From assembly GCA_050084985.1 (NCBI GenBank), contig JBITNC010000001.1:69254001-69318000 (forward strand): a stretch of 64,000 nt of DNA, given 5' to 3'. The notes beneath the pieces are model-generated. The model saw nothing but the letters and a program-made list of their open reading frames with translations, was not told the origin of the DNA and made no database searches. This stretch comes from Nageia nagi (lineage: Eukaryota > Pinophyta). A program made the position numbers and the translations under genes. Positions 25,060 through 37,901 of the stretch are shown piece after piece (position 1 is the stretch's first letter; the number at the start of each line of letters is the position of its first letter).

Positions 25060-25594
25060 AATATAGATTCAACAATTTAAAACTATTGATTGGTAGTATC
25101 ATGTATAAACCAATTAATTTGATTTCAATATTTATAAAGATATCTAAGAATAATCGTCTAAACAAAATTAAATATATAAATGGAATCAAAGATCATGAAG
25201 TTTTCTATGTAACATCAAATAAACTTGATCTTGTTGGAAACGTGGATAGTGATTGGGCTGGAAATATTGAGGATAGAGCTGAAGCAGAATATATTGCTAC
25301 TACATCAGCTACATGTCAAGCAGTAGAATGATTTTTTTAAAATAAATAGGTATAATAATCTGCAGCTAAAATGTCTTGTGGAAATCTGCTATAAAATTAT
25401 CTAAACAAATCCTGCATTTCGTGGTCCATTTATCTGTTACCATTTTTATTATAGAATTAATCGCAAGTGGAGAAATCAAGTTAGAGTTTCATAGGCCAGA
25501 GAATCAATTTTGAGATATTTTTGCGAAAGCATTGCTAAAAGAGCTTTTTGAGCAACTAACAAAAGATCTCGATGTTATTCGCTTGTGTTAAAGG
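25060..25594 (+). pseudogene. RT end and RNase H of element C
   Basis: The 81-codon frame (25,086-25,331) starts with LIGSIMYKP, the RT/connection joint. It continues with GIKDHEVFYVTSNKLDLVGN, then DSDWAGNIEDR joined directly to AEAEYIATTSATCQAVE. About 30 residues normally found between DDRKSTSG and EAEY are missing, an in-frame deletion inside RNase H. Beyond the stop, the other frames give LEFHRPENQF and FAKALLKELFEQL, the C-terminal end. It stops just before the polypurine tract. Confidence 0.75.
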
Positions 25595-25740
25595 GAGGCT
25601 GTTAGAATAATAAGCTTGACCAGAACAGTTGTAAGTTAGGTGGCTTCACCACCTTTCTCCTTTCCAGAAATTCTTCCACTGCCATAATCTAACATAAATA
25701 TGGTGTATATCTTCTCAAATAAAATAATAATAAAATCTCA
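25589..25740 (+). repeat. Polypurine tract and 3' LTR start of element C
   Basis: The purine run AAAGGGAGG at about 25,590-25,598 is followed closely by TGTTAGAATAATAAGC at 25,600. The text CACCACCTTTCTCC to AACATAAATATGGTGTATAT (about 25,647-25,714) matches the 5' LTR. The right edge is not clear, so 25,740 is an estimate. Confidence 0.55.
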
Positions 25741-26484
25741 TTTTTACAGCGACAAATCAAAACATTTCTTTTAATCAATTATTATTTGCAAAATTAGAAA
25801 CCTGGAAAAGGGTCACATAAATCAAAGTTCACTTAATGTACAGTAAGAAGAGTTAATAGCAACTCAAAGAGATACAGAAGAAATCGAAAATTGAAGCAAT
25901 TCCCTCGCTTCCATGAACGTTAAGCTTGTGAAGGCACGTGATCAATTAGCACCACAGTTTACTGTTTGTTTAGAGTCAAATATCAAATAAGGATTTTCCT
26001 ATGGCCAAAAGTAAACGTTACTTATTGAATAAAAAAGAAAGAGAAATAGAGTGATAAAATGGTTGATCCCAACATTTAAATGGGTTTTATTGTACTCAGC
26101 TGGAGTAGACGAATTTAAGAGAGTAACATATATATAATAGGGAGGGGGAGAGAATATAACAAATTCTTATGTTAAAATGAAAATATATCAAATCTGTTAG
26201 AGATATTATCTTTTATTGTGATAAGATAAATGTTATCATTCTTAAGTGTTATGATAATTTATGTTTTAGTGATTTATAGGTGTCATGAGTATCAGATCGA
26301 GTTTTAGTTATGATGAGTCACTTCTTAATTATTGTAGACAACTATGTTTATCTTGTAATTTCTATTTATATGTTGTAATACAATGTGATTATTATTGTGC
26401 TCCAATATTTTTCAATATGTTATCAGAACATGTTATGGATTAAAGAAGAAGATGGGTTGGTGGAGAAAAGTTTCCAGCCCATAT
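25741..26484. other. Intergenic DNA with a possible solo or truncated LTR near 26,196-26,420
   Basis: The stretch starting TGTTAGAGATATTATC at 26,196 and ending CAATA before TGTTATCAGAACATG has the look of a copia LTR followed by a decayed initiator tRNA-Met site (normally TGGTATCAGAGC). No matching second LTR was found. The LINE remnant follows directly. The rest of this interval has no recognisable content. Confidence 0.3.
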
Positions 26485-27840
26485 TATGGGATAATCATAA
26501 ATGAGCTTGAGTCTTTTTGCCAAGCACATACACAATGATGGATTCTTACTTCATAATGTATTGATCTCTATCCTCCATTTTTTGATGATGTTATTCTTTT
26601 AGCTTCAACTGTTGAGGGATTCCAACATCAATTGGATGCATTAGCTGATTTTTGTACTTGAGATAGTTGTTAGTTAACCTTACCAAGACCAAGGTTATGG
26701 TGTTTAATACTACCAAGGATTTTGTATCTCATCTTCATTTCCATCTTTAAGGATGAGATGTAGCGATCACCAACTCCTACATATACCTTCCAAGAGTTCT
26801 TTTCACTGGACCTACATTTCAATTGAAGCCTTCCGCCCAAGCTTACATTTGTAAGGGATATGAAACACTTTCTTTACTTGAGTGGAGTTGCTTTAAAGCT
26901 CATTTCTAGGATATCCCAATCCCGACTGAATGGTCTTGTGTTGAATGAGTACAAACTCTTTTTCTTCAAAGGTTAATATGATCAAGCACATGGTTCCTCA
27001 TTCTATTATCCTTGCAGAGTTTGGAGCTTCACCTATTTGGCTGGAGATTATCTTAAAGATCATTACTTATCTTCATAGGCTTCACACTCTGGGAGACACC
27101 CCTTGGATGTAGAAGGTATCCTTACCTTGCCTTTGCTCTTTGATGGCCCTTTCATTGAGTCTTAGAAGGAGGCAGAGGGGTTGGTATTTGATGTATCTAT
27201 ACTTTTACAAAATATTCAAATTCATATTGACAGATTTTCGCCTTACTCCCTTGGAGTTCCATTACAGAATAAAAAGGAAAACTCATTTGTGAGATTTGAA
27301 AGGACATCGTTCTTCATTATATCCATTGCACTTGGATATCTCCCATTACCCCCCTCTCCCCCAAGCTATCATTTTATCATGAGTACTTTCTCCATATCTA
27401 GGATAGTTAGATCGTGCCTCCTGAATACCTCCAACAGGCTTTGACACATGGCATACAAGTCTCCATTGAGCAACTTCGAGTATGCTTCCATCAGCTACAA
27501 GTTTAAAAAGATCATCATATTCCAAGAGAGGAACATATATGTACATTTTGTTCCCTAGGGGAAGTAGAAACTCTACACCATTTTATTTTTCATTGTTCAA
27601 TCTACTATGAGATTAGAGGTAGATTCCACTACCTCTTTAGGGGTGATTCATGCTCTATATCCACCATTTTTTTTTACGAGGATCAATATTTCTTGGGGCT
27701 TTATATCAAAGAATTAACCCAATTTCGGTAGAAGAGCTCTCATTTATGTGTCTCCCACCCTTAACAATCTCTTCTTATCACATCCTACTTCACCAGCTCT
27801 GATTTACCAAGGGATGATACAGATATTGGCTGAAAACTAT
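26485..27840 (+). pseudogene. LINE (non-LTR) reverse transcriptase C-terminal half, decayed
   Basis: The plus strand reads GIIINELESF near 26,490 and DDVILLASTVEGFQHQLDAL at about 26,580-26,640. The latter is the RT active-site block, with the first residues of YADD replaced but both Asp kept. Further on, MIKHMVPHSIILAEFGASPI and LHRLHTLGDTPWM occur near 26,980-27,110. A C-terminal Cys/His cluster CTFCSLGEVETLHHFIFHC follows at about 27,540-27,597, then YYEIRGRFHYLF. This arrangement is typical of the plant LINE RT family often annotated as mobile-element jockey-like. Frame changes and stops are frequent. No endonuclease domain or poly-A tail was found, so it is 5'-truncated or eroded. Confidence 0.7.
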
Positions 27841-28164
27841 AAGCACCAAATCATTTAGAGATGACAACGTACTCGTGGATCTTTGAGACTCCAGATTAAT
27901 GATAGTTAGAGCCAGATCAATGATTTTTTCAGCATTGATTCATCAACATCTAATGTTACGAGAACTTAAGAGAGAATTTATCTTATGTATGATATTCTTT
28001 ATCTTTGTGAATGATTTTGCACTCTTTTGTATTTAGTTTTGTTTGCTCTTTGATTGGGCACTTTTGACCCCCCTACTTGTAGTTTTCACTGTTCTACTTT
28101 ATCAGTCCCTTGGTCATATTTGGCCCACCACAGACATTAATAATATTTCATTTCATTTCATTTC

Positions 28165-28603
28165 TGTTATAGATAGATTTAGCAATAGTTTGTGTACGGT
28201 ATAGTTTGTATTTATGGAAAATCTATGTAACTTTCATTAGGATCTATAGAGTGATTGTTTGTCTCTCATCTTTTGCTGCTAGAGGAGGCAGATGTTATTT
28301 ATTCAGAATTTATCTCAATCTAACAGTGGTATCAGAGCCAAGGTGAAGTGCATCATTCAGATCATATCTAAGTGAGTGTGATGAGCTGTCTTACCACATA
28401 AAACTATCGCATGATGCTATGAGTGCATTTCTTTTGTGATCTTTAGCATATCCAGATTTAGTAATAGTTTGTGTACTATATAGTTTGTGTTTGTGTAAGA
28501 TCTCTGTAACTTTTATTCAAATCTATGAAATGATTGTTTGTCTCACATCTTTTGCTACACAAGAGACGGAAATTATTTATTCAGAATTTATCTCAATCTA
28601 ACA
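28165..28603 (+). mobile_element. TRIM-like miniature LTR retrotransposon (439 bp)
   Basis: Two direct repeats of about 160 bp (28,165-28,325 and about 28,446-28,603) flank only ~120 bp of internal DNA. The first starts TGTTATAG and both end TCTCAATCTAACA. A perfect initiator tRNA-Met primer site TGGTATCAGAGCC lies at 28,327-28,339, one base after the first repeat. Sizes and layout fit TRIMs (terminal-repeat retrotransposons in miniature), which have no genes and depend on other elements' proteins. The start of the second repeat is degenerate, no clear polypurine tract precedes it, and I could not find a matching 5-bp target duplication. The short frame at 28,538-28,777 is not a gene. Confidence 0.75.
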
Positions 28604-30279
28604 AAACCCCTACAATTAACAATGATGAAAATTAAAAAACGTGTAAAACGAGTGCTTGCCTCAGTATATTGGTGTCACTTTAGGTTTATGAAGTTTAAAT
28701 ATCATATGTTTCTCGTCCATGTTGGAAGTTCACTTATCACCGAGTCTTCTTATTATAGTATATCTTTGGTTTTTTAAATCTGCAACAATTATGTTCTTTT
28801 TATTATTCCAAAACAACCTTCTTTATTGAGATTGAGTAGCCAATGAATTACACTACGAACGAGAGAAGATAGGTGTATATGCTACAGTGTACTTGTTCTT
28901 GACTACTGAAGAAATATTGTTTAACAGTAAATACTTCTATAATATATAAGGCTAGTAAACCGTTCTTCACATTTTTAAATAGGCATCAAAATCGACATTA
29001 GATCTTTAAAACACTATGTCTAACATAAGATTCGTGAACTAAATAATTTCAACTTTATTATTCTACCCTATGAATCCTTGGTAGTTTTAAAATAAACGTG
29101 AATAAGATACATAAGCAAAGATCTTTTCACGGAACCCAAAACAAATTGTGGTTCAAACATGATCGATCGTAAAGAGGGAAGGGATTTGATAGGGTAAATG
29201 CTCTGAAAATTTCAGCAAAATGTGATAACATTTCATTGGTACGTATGTTAGTATTATTTGGTAAAATTTATCTGTCGGATGGAGTTTTTTCAGGTATTGG
29301 ACATTTTTGTCATCTTATTACAACTCACAATAAGTTTAACTCCAACGACATTAATTGATGAAATTAGATGCAAATTTACCATATAATTATAAATGTGCTG
29401 CTCAAGATATAATTATATTTGTAACTTATGTTTCTTATTTGTTATCATTGAGAAAGAGAAGGCAATTATTATTAAATTCCACGATGTACGTTTACATAGA
29501 TAAATAAATAAGAGTAGAAATACTTGCAGGTTTAAGACATGAAAGAGAGCGAAGATCCAGAGGTGAGGATAAGGTATCAAGCATTATTTCTAATCCAATT
29601 CGCATTAACTTTGGATGTGGCTAGAAAAACTTTATTTATGTGTCATATTTGAAGATGGATAGCCATTTAACCAATATTTAGTTGATTCGTTTTGTAAGAT
29701 GTTTAATCCCATGTTTCTCTGATGTTACCAACACAATGACAGGAGCAGCTCTGTATACCCGTACCAATATAGCAGTCTACTATAATAACCAACATTTGAT
29801 TTAATTTAGCATAAGTTCTGAGGATAACATAAAAACAATCCACAGAAAGAAATGCAGGAAGCGACCTGTTAAGAATGGGAAACAAACTATGAGACTAATC
29901 TCACCACCATGACACTTCAACGCCACTCATCCATATTGTAATTACGATTTATTTTGAACATATATTAACAGAGTAACACTCTGCAAGTTTCCATGTATTC
30001 AATATATCTGATATATAGCAGACAGGTCATGCAAATCCAGGCCCAAACCATTGTTCAGAGGATAACTTTACAACAGCTATGCTTATCTGTCACAGATCTT
30101 TACTGACACAAAAAATATTATAAAACAGCTAACTCTTTCTCATACACATTTTATCATCAACAAAAATAATGAAAGAAAATAGCTAAGATGGCCAAGTACG
30201 TATATTGTTGTACTAAAGAGAATGCTTATCAATTGTTTGGAAAAATATCTAATGCATGATTTTGTTGTTGTAGATAATT
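28604..30279. other. Intergenic DNA, nothing recognised
   Basis: No coding motif, repeat or RNA gene was recognised. The 60-codon minus-strand frame at 29,703-29,885 has no family resemblance. Confidence 0.4.
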
Positions 30280-30468
30280 ATGACAGGTTATGAGTTTAAT
30301 GGCTGTAGTGAGCAAGAATCATTTCAGTTTTTCTTACGAAATACAAGAGGCATGCATACTAGGCAGATGTGCCTTTCCTTTCTGGTCAATGCTTGTGCTT
30401 CTACAAGCCTGGAAAAGGTAATAGACATTCACCATTTATATTCACCATCGTACAAGAGTTCAGAGTGA
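30280..30468 (+). pseudogene. PPR-repeat protein fragment
   Basis: The 62-codon frame reads MTGYEFNGCSEQESFQFFLR, then MCLSFLVNACASTSLEKVID and IHHLY. This follows the pattern of a PLS-class pentatricopeptide repeat, with GYxxNGxxEEAxxLF, then LSACAxxxALExG, then IH. PPR proteins bind organellar RNA and run to hundreds of residues; this is about one and a half repeats. No continuation is seen on either side, so it looks like a gene shard or retrocopy relic. Similarity is moderate and the call is tentative. Confidence 0.4.
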
Positions 30469-32422
30469 TTTATCTTTCTTAAATCACTACTCTGTAAAAC
30501 CGGTTACTCTCTCTAAGCTCAATACTTTTGGATGATGCATCTCTACCAAGACTCGATCTTTATTTTCACTCATGTAGCGAGCTAATAAAAGAAAGTTCAG
30601 GTTGCTATGAATATAGATCAATTCTGTGATTGAAATAAGGCCCAAATCTTTTGCCTTGGCAGGATTTTTAATATTAGTTAAATCACTCCACCCTTTGTCT
30701 GGATTTGCATTTTATTAAAATAAACACAAACATATTTTTGTTATCAAAGTACAGGATAAATTATTTTCAAATAAAGTGTGTATAATGATATGTGATTTAA
30801 GTGATACTTCTTTTTCTTTTATATATTATTAATTTATAATGATACTTGATTAAAATATATAAAATAGAATTTTTAAAATAGGTTATCTATAAATCAAATT
30901 TTCTAATAACATAAAATTAAAAATCTAATTGAATATAAATAGAACATCACATATGATATTGAATAATATATTAAAGATTAATCTTGATATTAAACTCATA
31001 TTTGATGAATAAAATACTTAGTGAAATTCTATTCATTTTTATAAGATTAAGTTGCATAATAAATTTTCATAATAATAATATGATTTTTAATCATAAGAAA
31101 TACCTAAACTATAAAACCAATATTTTGATATAAAGAATTTCTTAATCCAACTAATTTTAATTCTTTTTCTTAGAGAAAAATTTAAAATTACTAAAATACT
31201 CAAATAAAATATTTATCATATTGGTAAACTATATTTTATAATTCAATTATCAATATTTGTAAAAGATGATAATATTATAATTAATACTAAAAGTTAAACT
31301 TAATACCTTAAATCCACAATCCTTAATTCCGAATTTATCATAAATTAAATACTCACAAATCTTTAATTCTAATATTATCAAATACACTTAACAATTAATA
31401 TTTACATAACCTTAACAACAAATTGATATAAACTATATTCCTCTAAATCCTATTTCTATTATAATTACAAGACTAATATGTTAAATAAATTAAATAACAA
31501 GAAAAATACATAAAATACAAGTATAAGAAAATAAAAATAAAACATATGGTGACCAATATGTATGCAAAACATTATACCCTCGTAGACCTACTTTCTTTCC
31601 TTTGAATGACGATTTTGTGAACTATCCCACTCTCTTAACTATACAATACCTGAGATTTATTCTTACAATAGGAAGGTTGATATTATAATCTATTTGTAGA
31701 TATTTTGTATACTTACCATAAATCATGGTCATGCAATAACCTTTGGGTAAAATTCATTCCTAATATATTCAAACGTGAGAACCACAATTAGTCTAATATA
31801 TAACCTTCTAATTTATTATTTGCTTTAAATATTTTTATGAATTTATTAAATATTTTATAATGAATATTATGAAACTGGTCACATTAAATTGATTTATTTA
31901 ATATAATATTATTATAAAATAAAACTTTTTTTAATTATAAATAGATTGCATTTTAAAATATATATAAACTTTTCTTGATAAAAATGATAATATATTTTTT
32001 AATAAAGAATAAGATATGAAGGAAGAACTCTTAGCAACATTTATTATATTTTAGTAAAGTTATTTAAAAATATGTAATAGTATGAAAATAAGTTATTTTG
32101 TTAGTTTAATAAATTCTAACACAACACTTCAAAAGTAAATAATTTAAAAAGGGTTTTTTAAATATAATAGATTTATTTAATTCAAAATATAAAATGAATG
32201 ATGTTTCTACACAACCACAATAACATCAAGCACGCAACCTAAAGTGTTAATTCTTAATAAACCATGATAAAAGAGATATCATATAGAGTTAAGACATGAA
32301 TACATGTTTAGAATAATGCTATCCACCTAGGGAAGACAAGTATTTCTTGTATTATCTATTTAAGAAACATGATACAAATAATTACTATGAAACTATATAA
32401 TTAGTTTTACATTACATTTATT
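30469..32422. other. Very AT-rich DNA, nothing recognised
   Basis: Dense in stops in all frames with no recognisable motif. Confidence 0.4.
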
Positions 32423-32458
32423 ATACATACATACATACATACATACATAATACATACA

Positions 32459-32529
<71 letters not shown>

Positions 32530-32556
32530 TATATATATATAATTATATATATATAA
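32423..32556. repeat. Compound microsatellite (ATAC)n then (AT)n
   Basis: A tetranucleotide CATA/ATAC run from about 32,423 to 32,487 passes directly into an AT dinucleotide run to about 32,556, with a few interruptions. Confidence 0.95.
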
Positions 32557-32760
32557 CATTGTCCATGTAGAATCACTCTAGAGGATATTAATAACATCTC
32601 AATCTACCACTACCACATCTAGTGTAAATCATTTACTTATCTTAGATACATTATATATGGCTACATAGAATATAATAATCCAATAATATATCTATAATAC
32701 TATAACTTTCTCTTAGTAATTGACCTTTCACTCATAAGAGATATAATTTTATGGCCAAAG

Positions 32761-33300
32761 CAAATACACATCTCTCTTAATTTCAATTTGGCTTTTGGGG
32801 TCTCATGGGAAAAAAATAAAGAGAGAGAGAGGAGCTCATTCTTCTCTAATTCCCATAAGTTTCTTTCCCTCCTTTAGCCTTTAGTTGCTAATAATTATTT
32901 TTCTTGAATTCTCATTCATATTATGTAGTCTTTTAAATTTCAATATTCAATACATGTGAAGTGTAATGTTTGTTTGGCTACAAAGAAAGACCCTTGTTAG
33001 TTCAAAGTATTTTAAACGTTAAATTAGTGGGTAGGTATCATGGGAATAGGAAGAAAGGCTAACAATACTAGCCTTCCCTCTATCCTGTATTATTCCTTTT
33101 GGACTTTTGTTGAGTTGAGTTTTCTATGACCCTCTTTTGGTAATGAATGAATGTAATGAGAACCTTAAATCTATGATATCCTTTTTGTGAATACCAAAGT
33201 CTTAGAAAATGTTAGAAAACATCATCTCAAAGTTGGAAAGAAAATGGATGATAAATATTTTCCATTCATGAAGGATGTTATTTGATTTTAGGCCACTACA
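32761..33300 (+). repeat. Part of E's 5' LTR that is matched in the 3' LTR
   Basis: Landmarks shared with 55,742-56,279 are TTAATTT(C/G)AATTTGGCTTTTGG, CCCTCCTTTAGCCTTTAGTTG, TTAAATTAGTGGGTAGGTATCA, TTTGGTAATGAATGAATG and TCCATTCATGAAGGATGTTA, in the same order. Similarity before 32,761 is absent. The match ends at CCACTAC because the second copy is broken there by element B. Confidence 0.8.
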
Positions 33301-35942
33301 TCATCCCTAAAAGATCTCAATTTTTCCTAGGGTATTTTAGATAATCTTGAAATACTAATAGGAACTCCATTCTGTATCAAATGAATATGGTAGTAATTAT
33401 GATCTAGGTGGATATTAGAAAGATGATCGGCTTTTGAATTCCAATTCTCCATCCTAATGAGTTGTATTATAAATAATGGGTAAGTAAGGACATACCCGTT
33501 ACTTTATGTATTTATTCTTTTAGAAAACCATTTATCTACATTCATATCAAAATACTTAGAAGGGAATCAAACCTTTAACCTATCATTGGTCTCATTTACT
33601 AATACTTTCATCCTAAAAGGTATTGTTAATTCCTCGATAATAAATGGAAAGACTTTATTGTAATATTTGAAATGTTATTTCCTTGGTGAATGTCATTGAT
33701 ATTAGAAAGAATCTTAACAAAAATTACCTGTTGTGTAAGATGAGTATTCCATATACAATATTGTTGATTAGAAGAAGGCCCCTTTTTTGCTCATTGTTAG
33801 ACATTATCTTCTATTGGAACCAAAATGAATGGTTATCTCTTGAGTTATTTGAGGCACCTTTATGTTATTATAAATTCATTCCCATCATTATAGAGTAAAT
33901 GGTAATTAAACTTCATTATTCCCTAGTCATTTCCATTTATGTGTGTTTTGCATGTATTTTCTTTAGGATACCTTGATCTTATGCGAAAATGTTTTTGAGT
34001 ATTAGAGTTGGATTCTTGGCATTTTAACAATCTAGTATAGAATTGAGGGAGGATGTTTAATGTTTTAAATGTACCTCTCTTGAGTTGCCTTATCATGCTA
34101 GACATGAGGTAGTGTTTGGGACATAAATCCAAAGAGATATCTTAGTTTGATATTTTCCTATGATCACTATCTAAACAAAATGAATTATTATTGGTGTAGC
34201 ATAATACTTCAAGAAAAGAAAGCTACAACCTCAACATTATGAGAACCCACTTATGTACCTAAGTGAAGAGGATCTTAAGATTAACAATAATCCTAATTGA
34301 TAATAAGTAAGAGGATTATTTAATATTTGGTGTATTAAGAGATAAAGTAGACCTTCTTAATGGAAATCTAATTATGAGCTAATGTTGTTGGGAACCCCTT
34401 AAATCACCAAAATATGTGTACTTACGATGAAACATCAATATCAAGATGTTAGGATATCATGGTATTAATGAAGAATGTAACTCCATAAAACAAGGTTATG
34501 TGGTTAAAAATATATGTGTTATGATATGAAACTATCAATCTTAAATATTAATAAATAGTTAATGTTATGCCATGATCCCAAATTGCTAGACTATACACCT
34601 AAGATAGTTAAAAGCATGGATGATAATTATAACTCTTTAGGAAACACTATTGGAATTGGTAAGCTATAAAAATAAGGGTTAATTATTGCTAAAATATGAA
34701 GAGAATAATGTTGGGAATATAACCATGGAAAAATAACAAAGGTATTCAAATAAAATAAATGGGTTAGTCATTAAGGACCTAATGTATCAAAGTAGTTATC
34801 AATCCTCAAATGAAAACGATTTTGAGGATAATGAGAAATAGACCAATCTATTATTATTATTATGAGTTTTCTAAATAATAAAACAAATCTTAAAGGACCA
34901 CCAGATGTTGCATTCCCTTTATAGAAGTAGCCACCTTTAGAAGATCCCTAGGCTTGCTATTATTCTTTTGGTACTGTTGCACTTTTAGAATATTATTTAT
35001 TTTGTCTTGTTGTACATATGATTTATTGTAATGAGATACTTTTATAAGATTGATTTTGTATCTTCTCATTCACACTTGATATATTTATTGCTATTTTTTA
35101 AAATCGATAATATAATTCAATAAATGCATCATATGATATGGCTTGTATTTAATAAAATGAAATACCTTACTATTGATATACAAACCTAGTAGACTTATAA
35201 TTAGCTTGTTGATGTATTATGGATGGATTTTACTTTATGATTTTTTTCATAAAATAACTAGATTAAATGACCACCCAAGGATATTATTTGAATATCAATG
35301 GATCCCCAAGATATGGGCATGTGGATATCATACAACATGGTGAGCCTAGCTGATAGATATGTGTAGGCTAGTGTCCCATACCCTAATAGGTTTTCAAATA
35401 GCGGTAACAATTGATAGAACTATAATTATCGAGTGAGGGTAACTAGTAGTCATACTTCTTATGGTTAAGAAAATAGGAGTATGATGACTATTCCATAGGT
35501 GATGATACTTACCTATTTTATATGCAAGATTGCCTAGGAAAATCTATCTTTACCTATGATTCAAAAGGTTACACATCAAGTGAAGATGTCTAACCTTATG
35601 GATGATCATTCTCTTGGGTAATATGGGCCCCAAGTAGAAAATCATGACATCATGACAAAAATATCAATTGTATAGTTCATGAATAGAAATGGTGGGATCA
35701 CCTACATGGAATCTTCCAATGGGGTGATCATTAAGAAGTGAATACTAGAAATGTTTTGATCAAGATTGGTTAATTTATATTTGACCAATCTTGCCATGTG
35801 GGTAGCAGTGACTAGCTAGAAACGTTAACATACTCACGTGGATGACCTTGTCCATTTCTAGACCATTTGAGTATTTAAATTTAAATAAAAAGGTCTAAAA
35901 TTTTAAGGTTTCATGAAGTCAAAAATTAGGTGAAGCACTACA
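33301..35942 (+). repeat. Rest of E's 5' LTR (inferred)
   Basis: No second copy is visible in the window, so this is inferred from the primer-binding site that follows CACTACA at 35,942. No coding similarity was seen; the short frames at 33,683 and 33,923 look like chance. Confidence 0.4.
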
Positions 35943-35943
35943 T

Positions 35944-35955
35944 TGGTATCAAAGC
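35944..35955 (+). other. Primer-binding site of element E (initiator tRNA-Met, decayed)
   Basis: TGGTATCAAAGC differs by one base from TGGTATCAGAGC and lies one base after a CA end, as in element C. Confidence 0.55.
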
Positions 35956-37145
35956 TTCAAGTTCAAACTCCCATGCCTATGGTTCATGACCATTTTGCTC
36001 TAAGAGTTGGTCAGATTGGTAATGTTAAGCTAAGTATCCTTGAACTTTAATTAACTTGATTTTATTGAACCAACTTATGGCACCCCCTATTATGACTTAT
36101 CAAAGCATTTGGTAGCCTGGCCCTTGGTTGTAAGGAATGATATTTTGATAATGTCAAATATTAGAAGTAACCTAATCTCTTTATTCGCTATACCCTAGGG
36201 AATGGGTATTACCTAGGTAGGATAACCTAGTAAAGATGGATATTAAGTTAGTTGGAATACTTTATCTAGAATTGGGATGATATCCTTAAGGTGTAAAAGG
36301 GTGCATCTTCCAGAATGTACTAGAAAAAGAATTAAATTGATATCCATGGGGAAATTTAGTAACATTACTACTAAGAATGATGATTCATTGAATAAAGTTA
36401 CCATAAAAATAGTTATCCCATCAAAGGTATAAAATTGGATATCCAAATAACCTTCTAGGTAAGGTATGAGCATTATAAGTTTATGATTATACGTTAACAT
36501 TTCTTGATGGTATTAATTGAGAAATGAAGAGGAACATAATTATTCATAGAGATTAGCTATAGAAGTGTTAAGAAAACATAAAAATTAGGGAAATCCATCC
36601 AAATATGAATTGTAGGGTATATTATCTCTTTAAATGATATTTCAAGGATCTTAAGAAGGTTGATATGGTAATAAGATTACTTATAGTCACTAATGCAACA
36701 AGGGTCAAAACCTTAAGATTTTAGTGGAATGCTATCAAGGATTTGATAATAAGGAAGTCTCCAAAAGAAAGTGATTTTGAATAGATGGAAAGAAAATCTC
36801 ATTCACCATTTGTGACTCATATGATAATATTTTGATATATAGTGATGCTTCTTAGAAGGGAAAAGAGGTGCCCTACCCTAAAATAGGAACCTTATGAAAT
36901 GAATTATGATGATATTCATCATTCAGGGAGACCCTATTGTAATTAATAGAATAAAATATGAGGCAATGCATGGTCAAAAGTAAAAGGATATGTTAATGAA
37001 GACATATTTGACTAAAATCCTCATAGAGAAAGTAAATTCTATGATCTACATAGGTTTTCTCAAACATCCATTTTATAACAAAAAGGAAAATCAATAAGAG
37101 CATGAAAGAAGCACTGCTAATACATTTAAAATGGTCTAGGGTAAA
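35956..37145 (+). other. Internal 5' part of element E
   Basis: By position this should hold the start of E's gag, but stops are dense and I could not match any segment with confidence. Element D interrupts it after GTAAA at 37,145. Confidence 0.35.
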
Positions 37146-37901
37146 TGTTATAACCAAAAAATAATAAAAAAATATTATTAATTAAGGTTATTTACATAAT
37201 ATACAATTAACCAATTTAATCATGAATTAATAGAAAAGTAATATTACAAATGATGAAAATGATCTATTTGACCTTGACCAATCAAAACTAGATTTACAAA
37301 ATATACAAACCTGTACTTTACTATAACATTGAATAGAAGTGATATTCAGATGAAAGGTGACAAATGATGAGCCCTCTAAATAAAAAACCAAATATCTAAC
37401 CTCAACCCAATGGTAGTGCTAGGAACCCAATGATGGTGCTAGGAACCTAATGACATCATTCAGATACCTTTTTAGTTTAACCTTGCCCTTTTCTCAATGT
37501 CATCATCTTTCATTTGATGCTTAGAATACCACTCTTATATGAGTAAAAGATAGTAGGAATATGAATCTTAGAGTATAACAATTTCCAAAAATGATAGATG
37601 GCATTAAGAATTATCAATAAATAATGACACAAGTAATTGCCACCTATCAAGGATTTAGGATTGTGTTAGATCATGCCATATCTACGATCATACACACCCT
37701 TGCATTTTTATAGGTAACAAGTAAATTGAGAAGGCTCCTCCTTGGGCTTATTGTGATGATGGTCGACCTATTACTAGAAAACATAAAGGTAGATGATAGT
37801 ACACATTGATAAAGGTATTTATTTAATAAATTAAATAAATCATTTCAAATAACTAAAAAGGCTATTTTGATTAAATTAAAATTATTTTTTAGGTGTTAAC
37901 A
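37146..37901 (-). repeat. 3' LTR of element D (left copy)
   Basis: It is 756 bp, TG..CA ended, and aligns over its full length with 52,230-52,966. The duplicated phrase AATG(G/A)TGGTGCTAGGAACC inside it (about 37,410-37,448) makes it slightly longer than the other copy. Confidence 0.9.

Larger units (their letters stand above)
18238..25740 (+). mobile_element. Element C: decayed Ty1/copia LTR retrotransposon
   Basis: A short 5' LTR ending in ATCAACA at 18,467 is followed by a primer-binding site for initiator tRNA-Met. Downstream are gag (19.3-19.8 kb), a protease motif (19.94 kb), a GAG-pre-integrase segment (20.1-20.4 kb), and RT-end/RNase H (25.06-25.59 kb). A polypurine tract and a 3' LTR starting TGTTAGAATA at 25,600 complete it. 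The two LTRs share a 70-bp segment (CACCA(C/T)..TTCTCC to AACATAAATATG). The order fixes the plus orientation. Most of integrase and RT is missing, replaced by two ~2.1-kb direct repeats. Many stops show it is old. Confidence 0.75.
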
